The notes: generated by a model from the letters alone, not told the origin. DNA of 64,000 nucleotides from Todiramphus chloris collaris (GCA_025345505.1 JANVCC010000022.1:29823155-29887154), one strand, 5' to 3'. Positions 1-14,328 are shown, counted from the stretch's first letter. Made by a program: numbers and translations.

Positions 1-1529
1 AAGTAAACTCTTTCTGAGAATATGAAAATAAAGAACATTTTCCCAGAGCTGCAAATCAGTGGAGATTGCCTTTCAGGAAAAGGAACTTGAGTTTCCCACT
101 GTGACCTGATCCCACACATGACTTTCAGGAAGACCAGCCGTGGCCATGAATAGATACACCGTCAGAGTCAAACTTAGGCCTTCAGAGGAATGTCATCTGA
201 CAAGCAGCTGCCACAGCTAAAAACTTTCTTCGTAGACCCTGACATCTGGCTTCTTCAGCTGCCAAGCTTGGCCTCTTCCAAGGTGCCACAGGAGACAAGT
301 TGCTGCAGCAGGTAGGAAACCAGGAGGACAAAGATCATAATTTGATGTGACTGGGAGATAGAGGATGAGGTTGACTGGATGTAAGGCACTAATTTGCATA
401 CCCTTTGTGACTCCTTTTATCTTCTACTCATTTGCTCATGACTTTGCTGTTCTAGATACATAAATTATGGCAGTAGAAGAAGGGAAAGGTGAAGGAAATG
501 AATGGGAAGGGTTGCATTAGAACTTTTACTGTATGTTCACATATTCAAAAGGTTGGGATAATTTGATGTGGTTTCAAACCAAAGCTCCAAATCGAAGTGC
601 CTTGCTACATCTGAAAAGGATGTTCACAACAATACTGAAGGTGTCAGCAGAAAGAAGTGAGATGGGGCAAGTAGTTGTGCATTAGTGATATCTGAGCATT
701 AGTCGGTGATGATGAAAATTAAGGTTGACAAGGCAGTGGTCTCTCAAACCACTCTGGATATTAGGGACCTGGTGACTGGAGACTCACCTGAGTTTGACAC
801 GGCATGGCAATGTTCAGGTCTGTGTCTGGAATTAAGCTCCCCACTGGTGTAAAGGGTTTTTGTTTGATGAACAGAGCACCAGCAGTTAATTCTTCTCCAG
901 GTGAGACCAGGCTGAGGCTTTTTCAGATACTGAATAAACCAGGATTTCATTTCAAGAGGTAGTCACTTGAGATCCACATGGTGAAATGGGGTGAAGGGAA
1001 GTTCATGTTGCTACACTAGGCGCGACTGCATCGTCACAGTGAAAACAAGGTGTTTGTTTTCCACAGCTTGCCAACTGCTGGCCGTACAGGGAGGGAGGAA
1101 AGGACCAAGATGAGTCACTCTTTGAAAGCAGAGTTTCTTACTCCTTCCTCTGAAGTATCTGGTCCCAGTGTGGGAGACAGGCTAGGTCACTGGTTTCAGT
1201 GAGGATATCACTTTATGTTGCGTCTTGGCACCATTCTCCAAAAAGTTTAAATGATTCTTTGCTTTACAATCATTTTTGCATATAATTGACTGAACTGCTT
1301 TGTTCAAAAGTTGGCTCCTAACTAGACCTCAGTGAGGAGGAAAAGAAATTGCCTGAGTTTAAATGCTCCCCTGTTTATAATCCAAATACTGCAGCATAGA
1401 GCTGTTGCGTGAGATCTGGGAAGTGAACCTGACTACAAGCCAGCTCCTCACAAATGTGAAACAAATGTCGAGCGTTCATTATTTGAGACAAAATGTAAAG
1501 GAAAGAGCTGCAGTGGTAATTCACTTTTT

Positions 1530-1572
1530 AACCTATCTCATGGATAGGTTAAACCTATCTCATGGATAGGTT
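1530..1572. repeat. tandemly duplicated 21-base hairpin
   Basis: A 21-base unit occurs twice with exact identity, at 1530-1550 and 1552-1572, so the period is 22 bases. Each unit is an inverted repeat with 8-base arms AACCTATC and GATAGGTT around a 5-base loop. The two copies can therefore also pair with each other. The identity suggests a recent local duplication. No function can be assigned. Confidence 0.85.
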
Positions 1573-4019
1573 GAGATGACGGAGGTATTCCTGGCAATGC
1601 AGAGGAATGTCTTTAACATAAATATTTGAGCTTATGGGTCTTCAGCAAAAATATTTTATAGCCAGTATACAGTTATGGCCAGGAACTATTAAACAGTACC
1701 TTTCAAACTCTACCACGAGATGGCAGAGTTGGACTTCGAACAATTAAATTTTGCTCAAACTAGTGACTGAAACTTCATTCTACAAAAATGTCTTTGTGTC
1801 CTGTAAAGAAGAAACAAAAACAAGAGCCAGTCATTAAAGAAACATCTTCCCGTGGCATGGAATTGCACATCTGTATAAAGCCAATAGTAGCAAACAAACT
1901 AACCATCTCTGTCTACACCTAATGTCAGACACTGAAATGTGGGCTCCCTTCTGAATATCCCTGGCCACAGTGGAGGGAATTACCTGGATCATTATGTATA
2001 AAAGAATTAAGGAGTGATTTCATGGTACCTCTGTTTTTTCTAGGGTCAGGCAAAACAAAAAGCCATCCAGCAGCATCTGCAAGCTGATTTCCAAAGGCGC
2101 CAGAAATGCACATGATGGCCCACTGCTAAAAGCCAGTATTACCATTAAACTGACATTAATCCATTCACCAGAAAGAGAAAGTTTCATGCTTCTTGGAAAG
2201 TGCTTACTCTTACGAATTGTCCCTGCTAAGCAGTTCCCTACAAAAATATATCTTCTTACTGCTACAGTAGTGTCTCCCACACAACAAAGTTGCTGTCTTA
2301 TGAAATATCTTGAGAATCAGATTTCTGGTGTTTCAAAATGATCATGTCATCCTCAGAATACTAATAACCAGCATGTTGTACACCAGGTGCCTGCTGTTTT
2401 CTGCACGCTAAAATAAGGTAGGGAGAGGATGCGTGGAAGTGATGGACATACTGCACCGTTAGGAAAGAAGTTAGCATCGTGTGCCCAGGTATCTGGAAGT
2501 ACATGTCAACACTCCTTAGCTGCTGACAGCCACTGATACAGACTCCTGTGGGGAAATCTGGCTCAGGCTGTACACCTTAGGACTGCTCTGAAACTGTATG
2601 CAGTGTCCCTTAGCTGTGTGAAATTTTGTTGTTGGGTAAGTAGAAAATAACTTAGGCTGTGCTCAGTTGTCACATCAGTGGGATGGGATACGATGACTTT
2701 TAATAAATTTCTGGCTAGTTATATTGTAAACATGCACACACACACAAGTAATGTTATGAACATCATATATGGTATAAATAAATGTTATACATATGTGTTA
2801 TAAATTCATGGACAGATACATTGCCCTTTGGAGATTAAAATGCCCTCCTAGGGTTATTTATCCATGGAGAGCTTTGACTGTGCATCTCCCACCTTTCTAA
2901 AATAATTTGTTTCACTCTTTCTAGCCTTCAGGAATTTTTTTTAGCACTTTCAGTGACTGCTTGAGGTGACATGCGATTTTCCTTTTTCCACTAGATGGCA
3001 GATTGTCATAATTGAAGTCCTTGTTCTGGTCGATTAATGAGCGTCGTCTTACTTGACAGCTTTGTAGTTGAACTGTTTCATATACAAAGAAGACCAGAAT
3101 AGATATGGTGATGCATTCTTTACCAATTTGTTTAAAATTCCACAAGTTCATTTGCTTATTAATAGAGCTTACTATACATCGGTCTCACATATTGGTACAT
3201 ATGCAGCAGGACACATGGTTTGTGAGAGTATCAGATGTACCTGCACTTTGCAGCTCCATAGCACCTTCACAGATACTTTGGGGCTCTTCAGAAAGGAGTG
3301 TGTTGGCCAAACCACATTGTACAGATTCAGGGCATGTGTGGTGTGTCTGTGTGATTTCCAGGCACAGGGCATCTCAAAAAGTGCAGCACTATGACACAGA
3401 ACAATTTTTTTCCTCTCTGAACTCTAAAGGAATTGAACTTACTTTCTAAGAGCTAATAGCTCACCTGGTTGTGTATTGCAGAGTTTTTCAGTGTCTTTTT
3501 CCTTTACAAGTGCTGAGGTCCCTTCACTAGAGCAGGTCCAAGTCTTAAAAAAGTCCCATGAATAAAATGTGCAGTCCTGATGCTCCTGTGCTTGCTTGAG
3601 GTTCTCCAGGTTCCAGTTTTGGCTTCAAAATTCAAAGCAAAATCCACTACAACTACCAGTGTTTTCCTGTTCCACTCAACCCCACAGACTGTTAAAGACT
3701 CCTGGAAAGATGACCTTAAGTCACAGGACCACTCATCTGGGCCAGCTTTTCTCCCCTGGAATTTGTTATTTATAACCTTAAGAAATTATTTTGGGGATGG
3801 GCTTGTGTTAGTGTCATTCACTGAGTTCAATGTATTTTTTGCTGCTTTACTTTGTTGTAAGAGAGATCACAGTTGGTCCCATGAATTTCTCCCCTACCAA
3901 TAAGTAAGTTGTCTATTATGCTTTCCTGACTCTGCAATCTGTGCTAAGGAAGTAGATTAGCTGATTAAGCATTAAGGTCCCTCCAACTAAAACCACAGTG
4001 CAGAAGAGTTCACATGCCC

Positions 4020-4047
4020 AGCTCAAACACTGATGGGTGTTTGAGCT
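4020..4047. repeat. perfect 11-bp hairpin
   Basis: The left arm AGCTCAAACAC at 4020-4030 is the exact reverse complement of the right arm GTGTTTGAGCT at 4037-4047, separated by the 6-base loop TGATGG. There is no T-run after it, and it is too short for a microRNA precursor. It may be chance or a dimeric protein-binding site. Confidence 0.8.
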
Positions 4048-5129
4048 CCATTAGTCACAAAGCAGCCACTGGCACTTGAAATTTCACTTCTGAAGGAACA
4101 TGTGTGAGCTTTGCATACAAAGGCAAATAACAAATTACTCTTCTGGAAGTGTCAACTTAGTCATGTGCTGTTGCCTCAGCAATGGAGGCCTTTTAACAGC
4201 CCCAGAGAGGTGTGATGTACACACACCTATCTGTATCTGTTTTCCTAAATCTAGTGCAAGTCTTTCAAACTTTCAGTTAGGAGTCATCAATGATTCCTAA
4301 TGAGTTTTCAAAGGCATGGAGCAATCTCCCACCTCCCTGTTACCTAGGTAAGGGCCTTGGCATCTTGCAGTGCTAATTGGAGCTTGTTACAGCTGGACTG
4401 GTCTGTCAGACTGTGGCAGCATCAGGCACACAAAGGTCACCCAACCTCTTTTTTTTTTGTAAATGATGCCTGGAGCTGGATGTGTCCTGGAAGGTGGTGA
4501 TGTCACTTTTTCACACATCTAATTTGAATGACTCCTGTCGTTGTGGATTAGCACTGATTGGACATAATAATCATGACAATCCTGCTGCCCTGTGATGCTG
4601 GGAGCTTCCTTACCCCTGCTACCTGATCTTTTCGGTGCACTTTTGTAGATGCCAAGCTGCCAAAGAAATTCTTTGGGTTTGTTTGTTCTTTCCCTGCCCT
4701 AGGATCCTACTAGTTTGTTAATGTAAAAGGTGGATTTGCAGATCCATCTCTCAGGGAGGGTTTGGCTCTTCAGAGAGATGTACAAGTCCAGCAAATACAG
4801 CCGTGTGGAAATACTTCATTTCCCTAGACATAGCCATTCCTTCAGGCTCCCAGCCTGCTCCAAGACGATTCCCATTTGCTTCCATCTGTATTTTGCTGCA
4901 AAAGTCTTTTGTTGCCAAATATTGTTTTGACTACACACAAACAGAAGATCCCTAGAAACTATCTGACCCTATCTGAATTGATCCAACGGAAAACTGAAGA
5001 CCTGTGGCAATGAAAAGACCAGTTAGACAGCAGTGACAGGTTTTCTGTGCATAAAAAGCTTGTGACTGAAAGTCCAGCACTTCACAGACTGTAGAATAGG
5101 GAGCTTTATATCATTTCCAGCTCACTAAT

Positions 5130-5510
5130 AGTGTTGCCAACTCTCATGATTTTATCATGAGTCTCATGATATTCTTCTTAAAAGCTTAGTTTCTGGACTC
5201 AGGCAATTACATGAGAATCTTTCTCTCTTTTTTATTTTTTCCTTCAACATTCTTTTCTTAGCAGCAAGTTTCGAGCCCTGCTGCTTCCAAGGCAGGGGGG
5301 TGGGCAAAAGGAAAAGCAGGGAGGGAAGGGGAAATAGCTTCAAACCATGACCAGGGTTTGTCCTGAAGACTGAAAAAACCCAAGAATGTAAACTAAAAGG
5401 GGTACATAGATATTATAATTTGCTTGTTTCTTTTTAATCGTGTGGGGATTTTTTAAACCAACCTCATGCCCAACTCATGATTTTTGAATGCTTGGGACTG
5501 GCAACATTGT
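5130..5510. mobile_element. probable old nonautonomous DNA element (MITE-like)
   Basis: The segment begins with TGTTGCCA at 5132-5139 and ends with its exact reverse complement TGGCAACA at 5499-5506. Just inside the left end is an 8-bp hairpin (CTCATGAT, 5143-5150, with ATCATGAG, 5154-5161). The left hairpin's second arm is matched in inverted orientation by CTCATGAT at 5474-5481 near the right end. About 380 bp with inverted ends and no coding capacity fits a MITE. The left-end sequence resembles, from memory, an element widespread in amniote genomes, but I cannot name its family. No clear target-site duplication is visible, so the copy is old or the exact ends are misjudged. Confidence 0.5.
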
Positions 5511-8500
5511 TTTGACAGACCTAATACGTATGTGTAGCACTGGAAGTCCTGTCATGGCATTTATTTTTAGAAAAGCTATTTTAGCTCATTTGCCACAGTC
5601 TTTATAGCTCTACCTGCCTTGTGTAGTTAGACTCATGGGGCCAGATCCTTCGCTGGAGCAAATTAGAGCAAGACCAATGATTTAAACCATCTGGAGAGCT
5701 AGCCCATGGTGCAGTCATCTGGCTTTACTGGCAAAGGGGTACAAAATATAGTCCCAATAACATTTTTTTAAAACTCCATAAAATGTGCTTAAAATAGTCT
5801 TTCGTCGTTCTGGAGCAGATGTATATACAGAGAATACAGGATGGAAAGCTTCAGAGGATTTTCTTGCTGCTTGTCTGAGAATATCCCCATAGCTCACTCC
5901 ATCAGAACTGCCTCTGGTGGGTTTTGCACTCTTCCCATGCACTGCACCACAACTGAGCTGCTGCTTAAGTGTGTCTGGGCTGGGTGCTGTAAAATCACCT
6001 TCATGTGTATGATTTCCCTGTTACCTACTGTGCTTCCTTTTCTTCACAACCTTTTACCCACTGCAGTGAAGCCATGCAGCTTAGTATGCATGAAGGAGCC
6101 CCTCAGATAATAGCCCACACTCAAATCTCTTTGTACTAGCCTCTCAAAAGTCCTCTGAGGTCAGCCAAGGTCAGCGCCGCTCTAGGCTTGGATACCTCAA
6201 GGACCACAAAGGAGCTGCAGGAAGCGGTCTTGGTGACTCAGCTGATGGCAGTCCTTCTGCTGGTTCAGCAGTGAGACGATGCCCCAGCATGACGTGAGAA
6301 GGCAATGTTTGCTTGGACATCCTTCAGACAAAGCGCAAGGCGGTGACTCTCCCCACTTTGCTTCCAAAAGGTCTTACAAACCTTTTATGTAAGAACAAAA
6401 ATTGGAGTATCCTTTCTGCAGATTGAAGACGTCAAAGAAATGAGATTGCTAATTCAAATCTAGGGAAATATATTTTGAAAGAAAATATAAAATAATTCAT
6501 TCCAAGCTCTTCCTCTAGATGTTCTGCAGTAAGAGTCCCTGCAGCATCTTGCAGAGCTCCTGAATGTCACTAAATTGTTCCACTTTGCTGGCTGCACTTC
6601 ATGAGGCTGAGTTCCCCTTGCTGATCTGTTACTAGTGTTAATTAGAGACATTCAAAGCTACTCTTTGACTTTAATTTCTGTGACGGTATTGTCAACACTG
6701 CATTAGAGGCACGTGAGACTTTCTTCTATTAATTCCAGTGATAATCACCAGAGCAAAGTAAACACCAATGTTCTCAAGCTCAGTAGTACCTTCTGCTCAG
6801 TTATCTCAAGTCTCTTCATGGAAGCTGAATGGAGCTCACAGTGGTTCCCTTTAAATGTGATGATGGGAAAGAGACCACAGCTCAGTTGCAAATTGTGCAG
6901 TTCCCTGAACCACATTGTGGCTGGAACTCATTGCTCCCAGAAAAGTGTTGTAACTAGGATGGTTGGTTTCTCTAGGACTGTACCTGTGCAAAACCCAGAG
7001 CTCACCATGTTCTTCTGAACAGCAGATTTTGTTTGTTGTGGGCTTTCCTGTGGTTTTGCCTGAGTCACTCCTTGATTGAGTTATTCTCCTACAATACAGT
7101 TACTGCTTTCTACCTTTTGACTACAGAGTATATATACACTGTCTGATGTAACATCAGCTCTACCCTTTTTCTTTTTCCATGTCTGCTTTGGGTTCTCAGG
7201 ACTCATCCAGAACCTGATTCAATAAACTCTTCCTGGGCAGTTCTCTCAGAAAAGCTGGGAAAAATGGGCTTTGGCCAAAGAGTATTTGGAAAGCAACACA
7301 GAGGCGGGCTGTGTGTAACACTCCTGGGAGGGTCAGAGATCCAATGCAGGCTGATGGAAAGTATTGTAATACTCTTTAAGCTCACTCTCTTCTTGTCACA
7401 ATCTTCAAAGGTGGTACAAGATTCAGACGGTAACAGTGGTGTTCTCTGAAAGACAAGGAAAAGGCTGGGCAAACACGGTCCTTTAGAGTATGCCTGATTT
7501 CTTTTACCACTAATATTCTTTTGTGGTCAGAAGGGGAAAATGTTATCTAGTAATGTAAGAAAATGTTTGCCGCATTAAATATGTTCATGTCAGAATATTG
7601 CACATTTTTTCAGACAAGTTGTGGGAGGTGAGTTGAGAGAAGTCTCAGGATGGGGCAAACGGTTGGGCTGCACTAGGATCCCGTGAGTTACCAGCCCTGT
7701 TCTGCTTAGGGGTGCTGTGGCTAAATGACAGAAGGACTTTGAACAGTATTCTTTCTGATATTTGGAATTTGTTAATAAGCCAGTGCTACTGGGCTGTATT
7801 TAGTGTTTGTCAGCATCTCAAGATGATCTTTTCAGAGAGGAATGTTGTTATTTGCATTGATAACAATCTGCATGGTCAGTACAGAGGTGTTCACACTGTA
7901 AGCACCTGGCTTGGCAAAGCTCAGCTCCCTTTGGGGCTGCCTGGGCGGCTGCAGGGAAAGCAAAGCTTTTCCAAAGAGGGTTTCACAGCAAAAACCTAAC
8001 TTATGTGCTCTGACATGACCCATGAACAAGTCTTTCCCTCTACACTGATACATAGGAAACCTAGAGCAATATTCTCCTAAATTAGATGTTCAATATCACG
8101 TCCCCATTTTCTGTCGTTCACACCACATTACAGTTATTATTGAAGTTACATCATATTGTCTCTGCCAGCTGGAACTGAGATTTTTTCAGTGATACTAGAA
8201 GATTAATTTGCCTATTAATAGGTCATATTCCCACAGAACCAGATGTATCCCACATTTTTATATCAACATAATATAATGGGGTTTTTTTTCCATGCTTTAT
8301 GCTAAACTATTTTGTGCTGCAGATCCTGAGGAAAGCAAGGACTAATAAACTACATATTAGTAACATAATCTCTCTTCTCCTTCCATATGAGATCGTTACA
8401 ACAGTATATTTTCTAGGATTCTTCCACTACAAAGTTTGTGAGTCTCTAGGGATGGAATTTATTTGGTCTTTGTTTGTTTATTAGTATAAATGTTGTCATT

Positions 8501-11500
8501 TCCATTCTGTTGTAATTTTTGAAAAACTTGATTTTAATCCATGCATTGGAAACAGTGGTTTGAAATCAGTGTATGAAGGTTAGAAATGCATTTCAGACTT
8601 TTGGCTAAAGTTTATGTGGTCTTTGCTAGCTACCTTCTGCTGATGCTATTGTTCTATAAATATATTAACAGATCTAAATTGTCTTGGATTATTAAATAGC
8701 TACTGCACTTAAGCCAAAGACACTTACATTGCATTGGTGCTCAATGTGATTCTAATGCATAGAAGCTGCACATTTATCTTGTGTATGGCTACATGATCTA
8801 GTATATTATCTACCACTGAGGACTACATCCCATCTGCTTATGAGCCCATGATACATGCACAGATCATCTCCTGTGTGTGAAGCCAGCAGGATTTAGGCTC
8901 TATCTTGGAAATGCTTGGGATCTTTCTGGAAGAAAGGAATTATATCAGTGTTATAGAGCTACCTCTCTGTACACAGTCTCCTAAAAACAAATAACAAAGA
9001 AAAGAGAGAGAGAAGTGGTCTATTTCTGTGGAAAGGTTTGATGCTGTGCATTTCAATGGAAATAACTTTTGTCTCTGTGGATGTGAAACTTTATAGCATC
9101 AGTTCCCTAAGTATGTGTAAAACATATTCTACCAGTAAACCACTTCTTGAGTAGTCAATATGCATATTTATTGGTAAAATATTTGCACACTGTCATCTGT
9201 CAGATGTTTTACATGTTGCCCATTTTCAAATGAGTAGAATAAAATAACTGCATTAGGCTGCAGCATATTGGTAAAACATACCTATTTTCTTATCCTAAGA
9301 GGAAGTTCTGAACCTCACTAGTGATTGTGGTTCATAGCACAAAACCCTATTAAACAGTATAAACTCTTGCCTCGGTGGCAGTTTGGGTTGTGATCCCTTC
9401 ATGAGGAGCACCGAGCAACATACTAAGTTCAACAAAGAATCTAGAGAAAAGGGATATCCAAGCATTAACCATTCATCACAATGCTTCATAAAAGAAATCT
9501 CAGTGAAAACAAAAGCAGGAAACTCAACTATTCTGAGAAGCACTTTAAAGTAGCACCAGTTTCAGCTACCAGGTATTTGCACTATCAATCAAAATATATT
9601 TATTTATCAGTTGAATCATATATTAAAACTCCAGTCTATGCAGAATAAGAGGCAGAAGAGAAATATTGAATGTATGCATACAAAAATACTGAAGCCTACA
9701 CTTTCTGGAAATAATACATAAATGTCATTTGCTGACAGAAAAACAGATTGTTGTAAAAGGAACTCCAGAAATGACCTGACATCAGAATCACAATTTCCTG
9801 TGTCACAGGTTAGTGAGAAATTGCTTCTTTACAGCCTAACAATTCAAGGAATAATGACCTAACATTGTTCCACCGTGAATTGGGGCCAAGAGATATATTT
9901 TTGCAGGTAGCAACAAATAAGAATAAACCTTGCAAAGAACTAGAATGCATAAATCCTAAAGCACACTGGAGAATTCACCAGTTTTGACATAAGCAATCTA
10001 TAAACAATATAACCAATTTGAAATGTATTAGGTATGATTGCAAACATTACTTGTTTCTTCAGCAAAACCAGGCTGGACCTCTGTGGGCAGTACATAGGAG
10101 GGCTATTATGTAGGGATTTGGAGTCCTTCTTATTCTAGATGTTGATGCCACTCATTTATTCGACAAACGTAATGGAAATCCACATTGGCTTGATAGACTT
10201 TTCCAACACTTCATGCTGTTCAGCCAGCTTATCATCATAAGATGTTAGTCAAGATTTACAGTAAAGGATTGGTACTTTGGATGCCTGACTTGACATAACT
10301 CACAGACACTTGATTTCCAAAGAAGGTAGGCTACCTCTGAAAATTTGAGTACAGAAAACTAGGAGCCCTTTCCAAAACTCTGAGCATTTATACAACTTTG
10401 GCTGTTGTTCTGCAACCCTTGGAGATGTTATCTTGAGAAAGGGGCCCTCAGTACACAAGAACTCCAAGATGTGGATGACATGGTCATATCCTTGTTTCTG
10501 ATCTTTTTATTCCTTTACCGCCTCCTAAAACTAGGACTAGTGCAACGGTCCGTGTTTTGCTGAAATGTCATCTAGATTTGTAATTCCTCCAAAAGACTTT
10601 TTAAAAAGCAACTTACAAAAGCAAATAAGGTGAGATGTTTTCAGACAATTTATATACCTTGAAAGTCAGGGCAGAAGAAAGAGGACTGGGCTCTGATAAA
10701 AGATTTCTTCCTGAGACAACACTATCTAATAGCCTGAGTTTGGGTCTGGGAATTGGGATTTCCTTTCCAGCTTTATCAGGGACTCTTTATCTGGCCTTGG
10801 ATTTCATAAGCATTAGATATCCTAATTGATACTTATAGAACCATAAAGGTTAAATAGATAAAGTTTTTTTGGCTGAGGGAAAGCGCAACCTTTTAGTCAA
10901 ATCACTGACCACTGTAGATAACATTTCAACAGTCTAACGTCAGGGCAAATCAGTGCAAATTATTCATCAGTATATATACGCTGATACATAGTGCATACAT
11001 GCAATATAGTATAATGTGTAAAGCATCAGATTATACATTTTGTACTGACAGGAATTTCTGTTTTTCTACAAAACCCAACAAATTTTCTCTTGGTGGAGAA
11101 AATGAAAAATCTTCTCCTAGTTTTCCCTCATGAAATATAAATACAGCTTCCAACAAATATCATTAACTTCATGTCAGTGGCTGAGTTTTGCTTTCTGTAC
11201 GTTGCTAACTCTGGTTGTTTGCAGCTTTTCACACAGTGCCACATACAGGTACCCCAGTTACTATTATGTGCATCCCACCCATGGCTCTCCTTCTCCCCCT
11301 CTGAAGAGACAACACACTTTGGTAATCAAATCAGACCGGGGCAAGAAATTTGTTATCTGAGAGAGATTACTATCATGAGAGGAATAGACCCAGACCCAGG
11401 TTTTCGTGTTAAAATTTCTGTAGTTTGAACGTGGGAGCTTGGAGTTGCTACTCTTAGAGCAAAATGTGCTTTCTGTTTCAAATCTGAATGGAGAAGGGAC

Positions 11501-14300
11501 CTCTTACTGTTTGAGGATGGGTCGGGTCTGTCAAGAGGAGCCACAAGTGTGACACTTCTTGAAAATTGTACGGACATGACAGGCTCTGTGCATTTTGAAG
11601 AAGCTTCTGTCCTTCTGCTAAGATAGGTAACAGATGGCATGTATACTCCTAGTTCATGGTGAACACACGTTCAAATGTTTGGCTTATCAAGCAGTAATTT
11701 CAGCGTATGTAATCATGTGGATAAGGTCCTGTTTTAGCAAGACATTTCAAGTTGTGCATAAAGTTGAATAAGATGCTGCATGCTTGCTGAAATGAAAGGC
11801 AGGCTTCCAGGACAGTTTTGCAGTAAATAAAAGATCACCACTTCCTTTGCTGATGTAGCGTGGAAGTTTCCTTTCATAATAATGGGAAGACCTTAGCAAT
11901 GTTTGTGGCATTAGTTCAGTATTCACTATCCAATATAGAATAAACCTGGCAAGAAGGGATCCTTCCAGGGTGGGGGGGAATAAATCTATCAGGAAATTAG
12001 CATTGAAGCTATACTTTGCATGTACTTTGGAGAGAGGAAAAATAAAATAAGGCTTAATCAAAATGTAGAATGCAGGAAGATGGGACCTGCCTCGAAGGAA
12101 CTTACTACTGAAGCCTTAAACAAGAGACAACACATACATGGAGGCAGATAGGAATCAGAGCTGCGTATCATCCCAATGAGTATTGTCTCATTGTCTACCC
12201 ACAGTTATGATTTCCCCCAGGTAACAGGGCTACTTTAAAATAAGAAGGGAATGTATTGTGCCAAAAAAATATTCCCCATTTTCCTAGCAAATTCTGAGTC
12301 AGCATTGCACGTAACGTTCATTTATTAAATCTTACTGCGATTGTTTATATTCTATAGATACGAGGTGCATTTAGACTTTGTGCAACTTCACTCACCCCAG
12401 AGCTGGTACAGCTGTTTGAATCAGAAATGATCATGTACTACTTCCCACTTGGACATAAACCAGACATCATAAAGATAACAGTTGCATGAAACATGATTTT
12501 AGGCCTCTATCTCCTAGTGATCAACCCACATGTAATTATTTTCTTCATTCTAAAAGAGAAGCATATTTAAATGTGAATATTTTCTGGTAGATTCTACCCA
12601 TGAGTAGCCTTTGGAATACTCAAATAGGCCTTTTAATTTACCATGAAGAGCTATGAAGAGTTATAGAAATAAGTCCTGTAGACATGACCAGAACAGAATG
12701 GAGCATCCCCCAGTGGTTTTTCAACTGTTTTCTTTAAATATCTTCTTTAATAAAAAATTACAGTCCTCTTTCAAAACTATATCAAACATTTTAAAAGCTA
12801 CATCTGTGCCTTTTGAGGCGAGTCTAACTTCCTCTGTGGTTAATCAGGTTTGTTCCATTGACCTAAAAGAAGTGGGACAGATCCCAGATTAGCAATCCTG
12901 GACCTGGTGGTATGCCAATCTTTTATCATTGTGAAAGCTTTTTTTTTAAATTGTGATTAAAAACCCCTCTTTCTTTAGTCCAGAACATTTTTTAATGTAT
13001 CCTCTATATCCACACATTCATGCTACAGCAAGTTATAGTAAGTGTACTTTGTCATATATCTTTATATCCCTACTTGGTTTCATCCCCATCAAGTTGTACA
13101 AGAGCAGGAGGGAAGACCAGAGGGAAGAGCTGCACTTTGACCCCTTGTTCATATTTTGGTTCTTTTATGTATATGAAATGTCAGTCATTCTGTCGTCTAT
13201 TTAATCTTGGACACCTATGGAAGATTAAGAGAGAGCAGTTCAATAAGCAGAGCAGAAGGAAGGATGCATGAGCTACAGCAGTCAGATAATGTAGAAGCCA
13301 ACTCAAAGTTCTCAAAAAACTCCAGCCGTCACCAGCCATCATTCTTCTGTCAAAAGGAGGAGTTTCCGTTCAGGTTTAAAAACCACCACCTTCTAAAGGA
13401 TTGACATGTGTGAATTCTAGAAAGGAAATCTGTCCTTCTTAGCTACCTAACTGTTCCGAATTAATCCTTTAATGCTTCATTTTGATTTTAAAAAATGTTC
13501 TTGCCCAACAGTCTTGGACATACACATGTTTGTAACTATGCAGCAAGAATTTACAACATATCTAAAGCTAATTTTTTTCCAGCTCTTTTTTTTTTGGCCC
13601 ATCCAAAACCTTCTTATTCTAACCCACCTCCCAAGCTGACAGGTCACCTTTGCCCGGTAAAATAACCTGGGAATACAAGCCGTCTTTGTTTTCTGGAGAT
13701 CAAAGACTTGGTTTGTTCCTACTTTTGGTAACCAAAGCCCCCTTTCTATTATGTGGTGCTGTTCAGTGGTAGGTAGTGAAACTCCTCTCAGCGCAAAATT
13801 ATCCATCCACCTATATGGGGCAAGGTTGTGCTGTTTGTGCCAGCACACATTGCATGCCTACCATGAGGAGAAAAGGGAATGTCTTTGAATGAGATTGTGC
13901 ACATGATAATGCTAGTCTTTGACCCCCAAAAAGTTGTAGTGTTGGTGGTTGGCAAAATAACCTGTTGCCTTGCAGTCTTCCCCAAGCTATCTGAAAGGAA
14001 TAAACGGGATTTGGGCGTGCATATAAACACCCTCAAATATCAGTCTTCTAATACCATCCAAAAAAAAAAAAAAAAGGAGGTGTGCAAACTTTCAGACAGA
14101 AGGCATGCAAAATGGTGGCAGGTTTTTGGGATTAAAATTGGAGCCTGGGGTCCATCCAGGTTGGTTTGCAGAGGCTAGAAGAGGAAGGCTTCTGAGCAGC
14201 ATAAAGCTCATTTTCCACTTGCCCAGACCTGGGCTGTGTGTTGGGCAAATCCGCTAGCAAATGTTAACACTGCCCAAGGGACTGAAAGTGAAACTGGGGG
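5511..14300. other. unique noncoding DNA, no gene seen
   Basis: About 8.8 kb with no supported gene. Reading frames are short, overlap on both strands and lack splice context or recognisable domains; the longest is a 123-codon minus-strand frame at 13477-13848, which I treat as chance. The stretch is AT-rich with few CpG pairs. Simple features are limited to short homopolymer runs, such as the A-run near 14.06 kb. I recognised no transposable element. Confidence 0.55.
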
Positions 14301-14315
14301 CTGATGTGGCATGCG

Positions 14316-14328
14316 GTTGCCATGGTAC
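14316..14328. promoter_or_regulatory. RFX-like site upstream of the CpG block
   Basis: GTTGCCATGGTAC matches the left half and centre of the palindromic RFX X-box (GTTGCCATGGCAAC type), with the right half imperfect. It lies about 370 bases before the CpG-rich promoter block begins, a reasonable place for a proximal regulatory site. A 13-base match can occur by chance, so this is a suggestion only. Confidence 0.3.

Larger units (their letters stand above)
1..5129. other. unique noncoding DNA, no gene seen
   Basis: No reading frame here is long or protein-like enough to call. I see no CR1 or other interspersed repeat that I can name. The only structured items are a tandemly duplicated hairpin near 1.55 kb and a perfect hairpin near 4.03 kb, both listed separately, and a short CA run near 2.74 kb. 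Base composition is moderately AT-rich with few CpG pairs, as in intronic or intergenic vertebrate DNA. Confidence 0.6.

Noticed and set aside
13477-13848. 123-codon minus-strand frame
   Set aside because: No recognisable domain, overlapped by another minus frame, no promoter or splice support.
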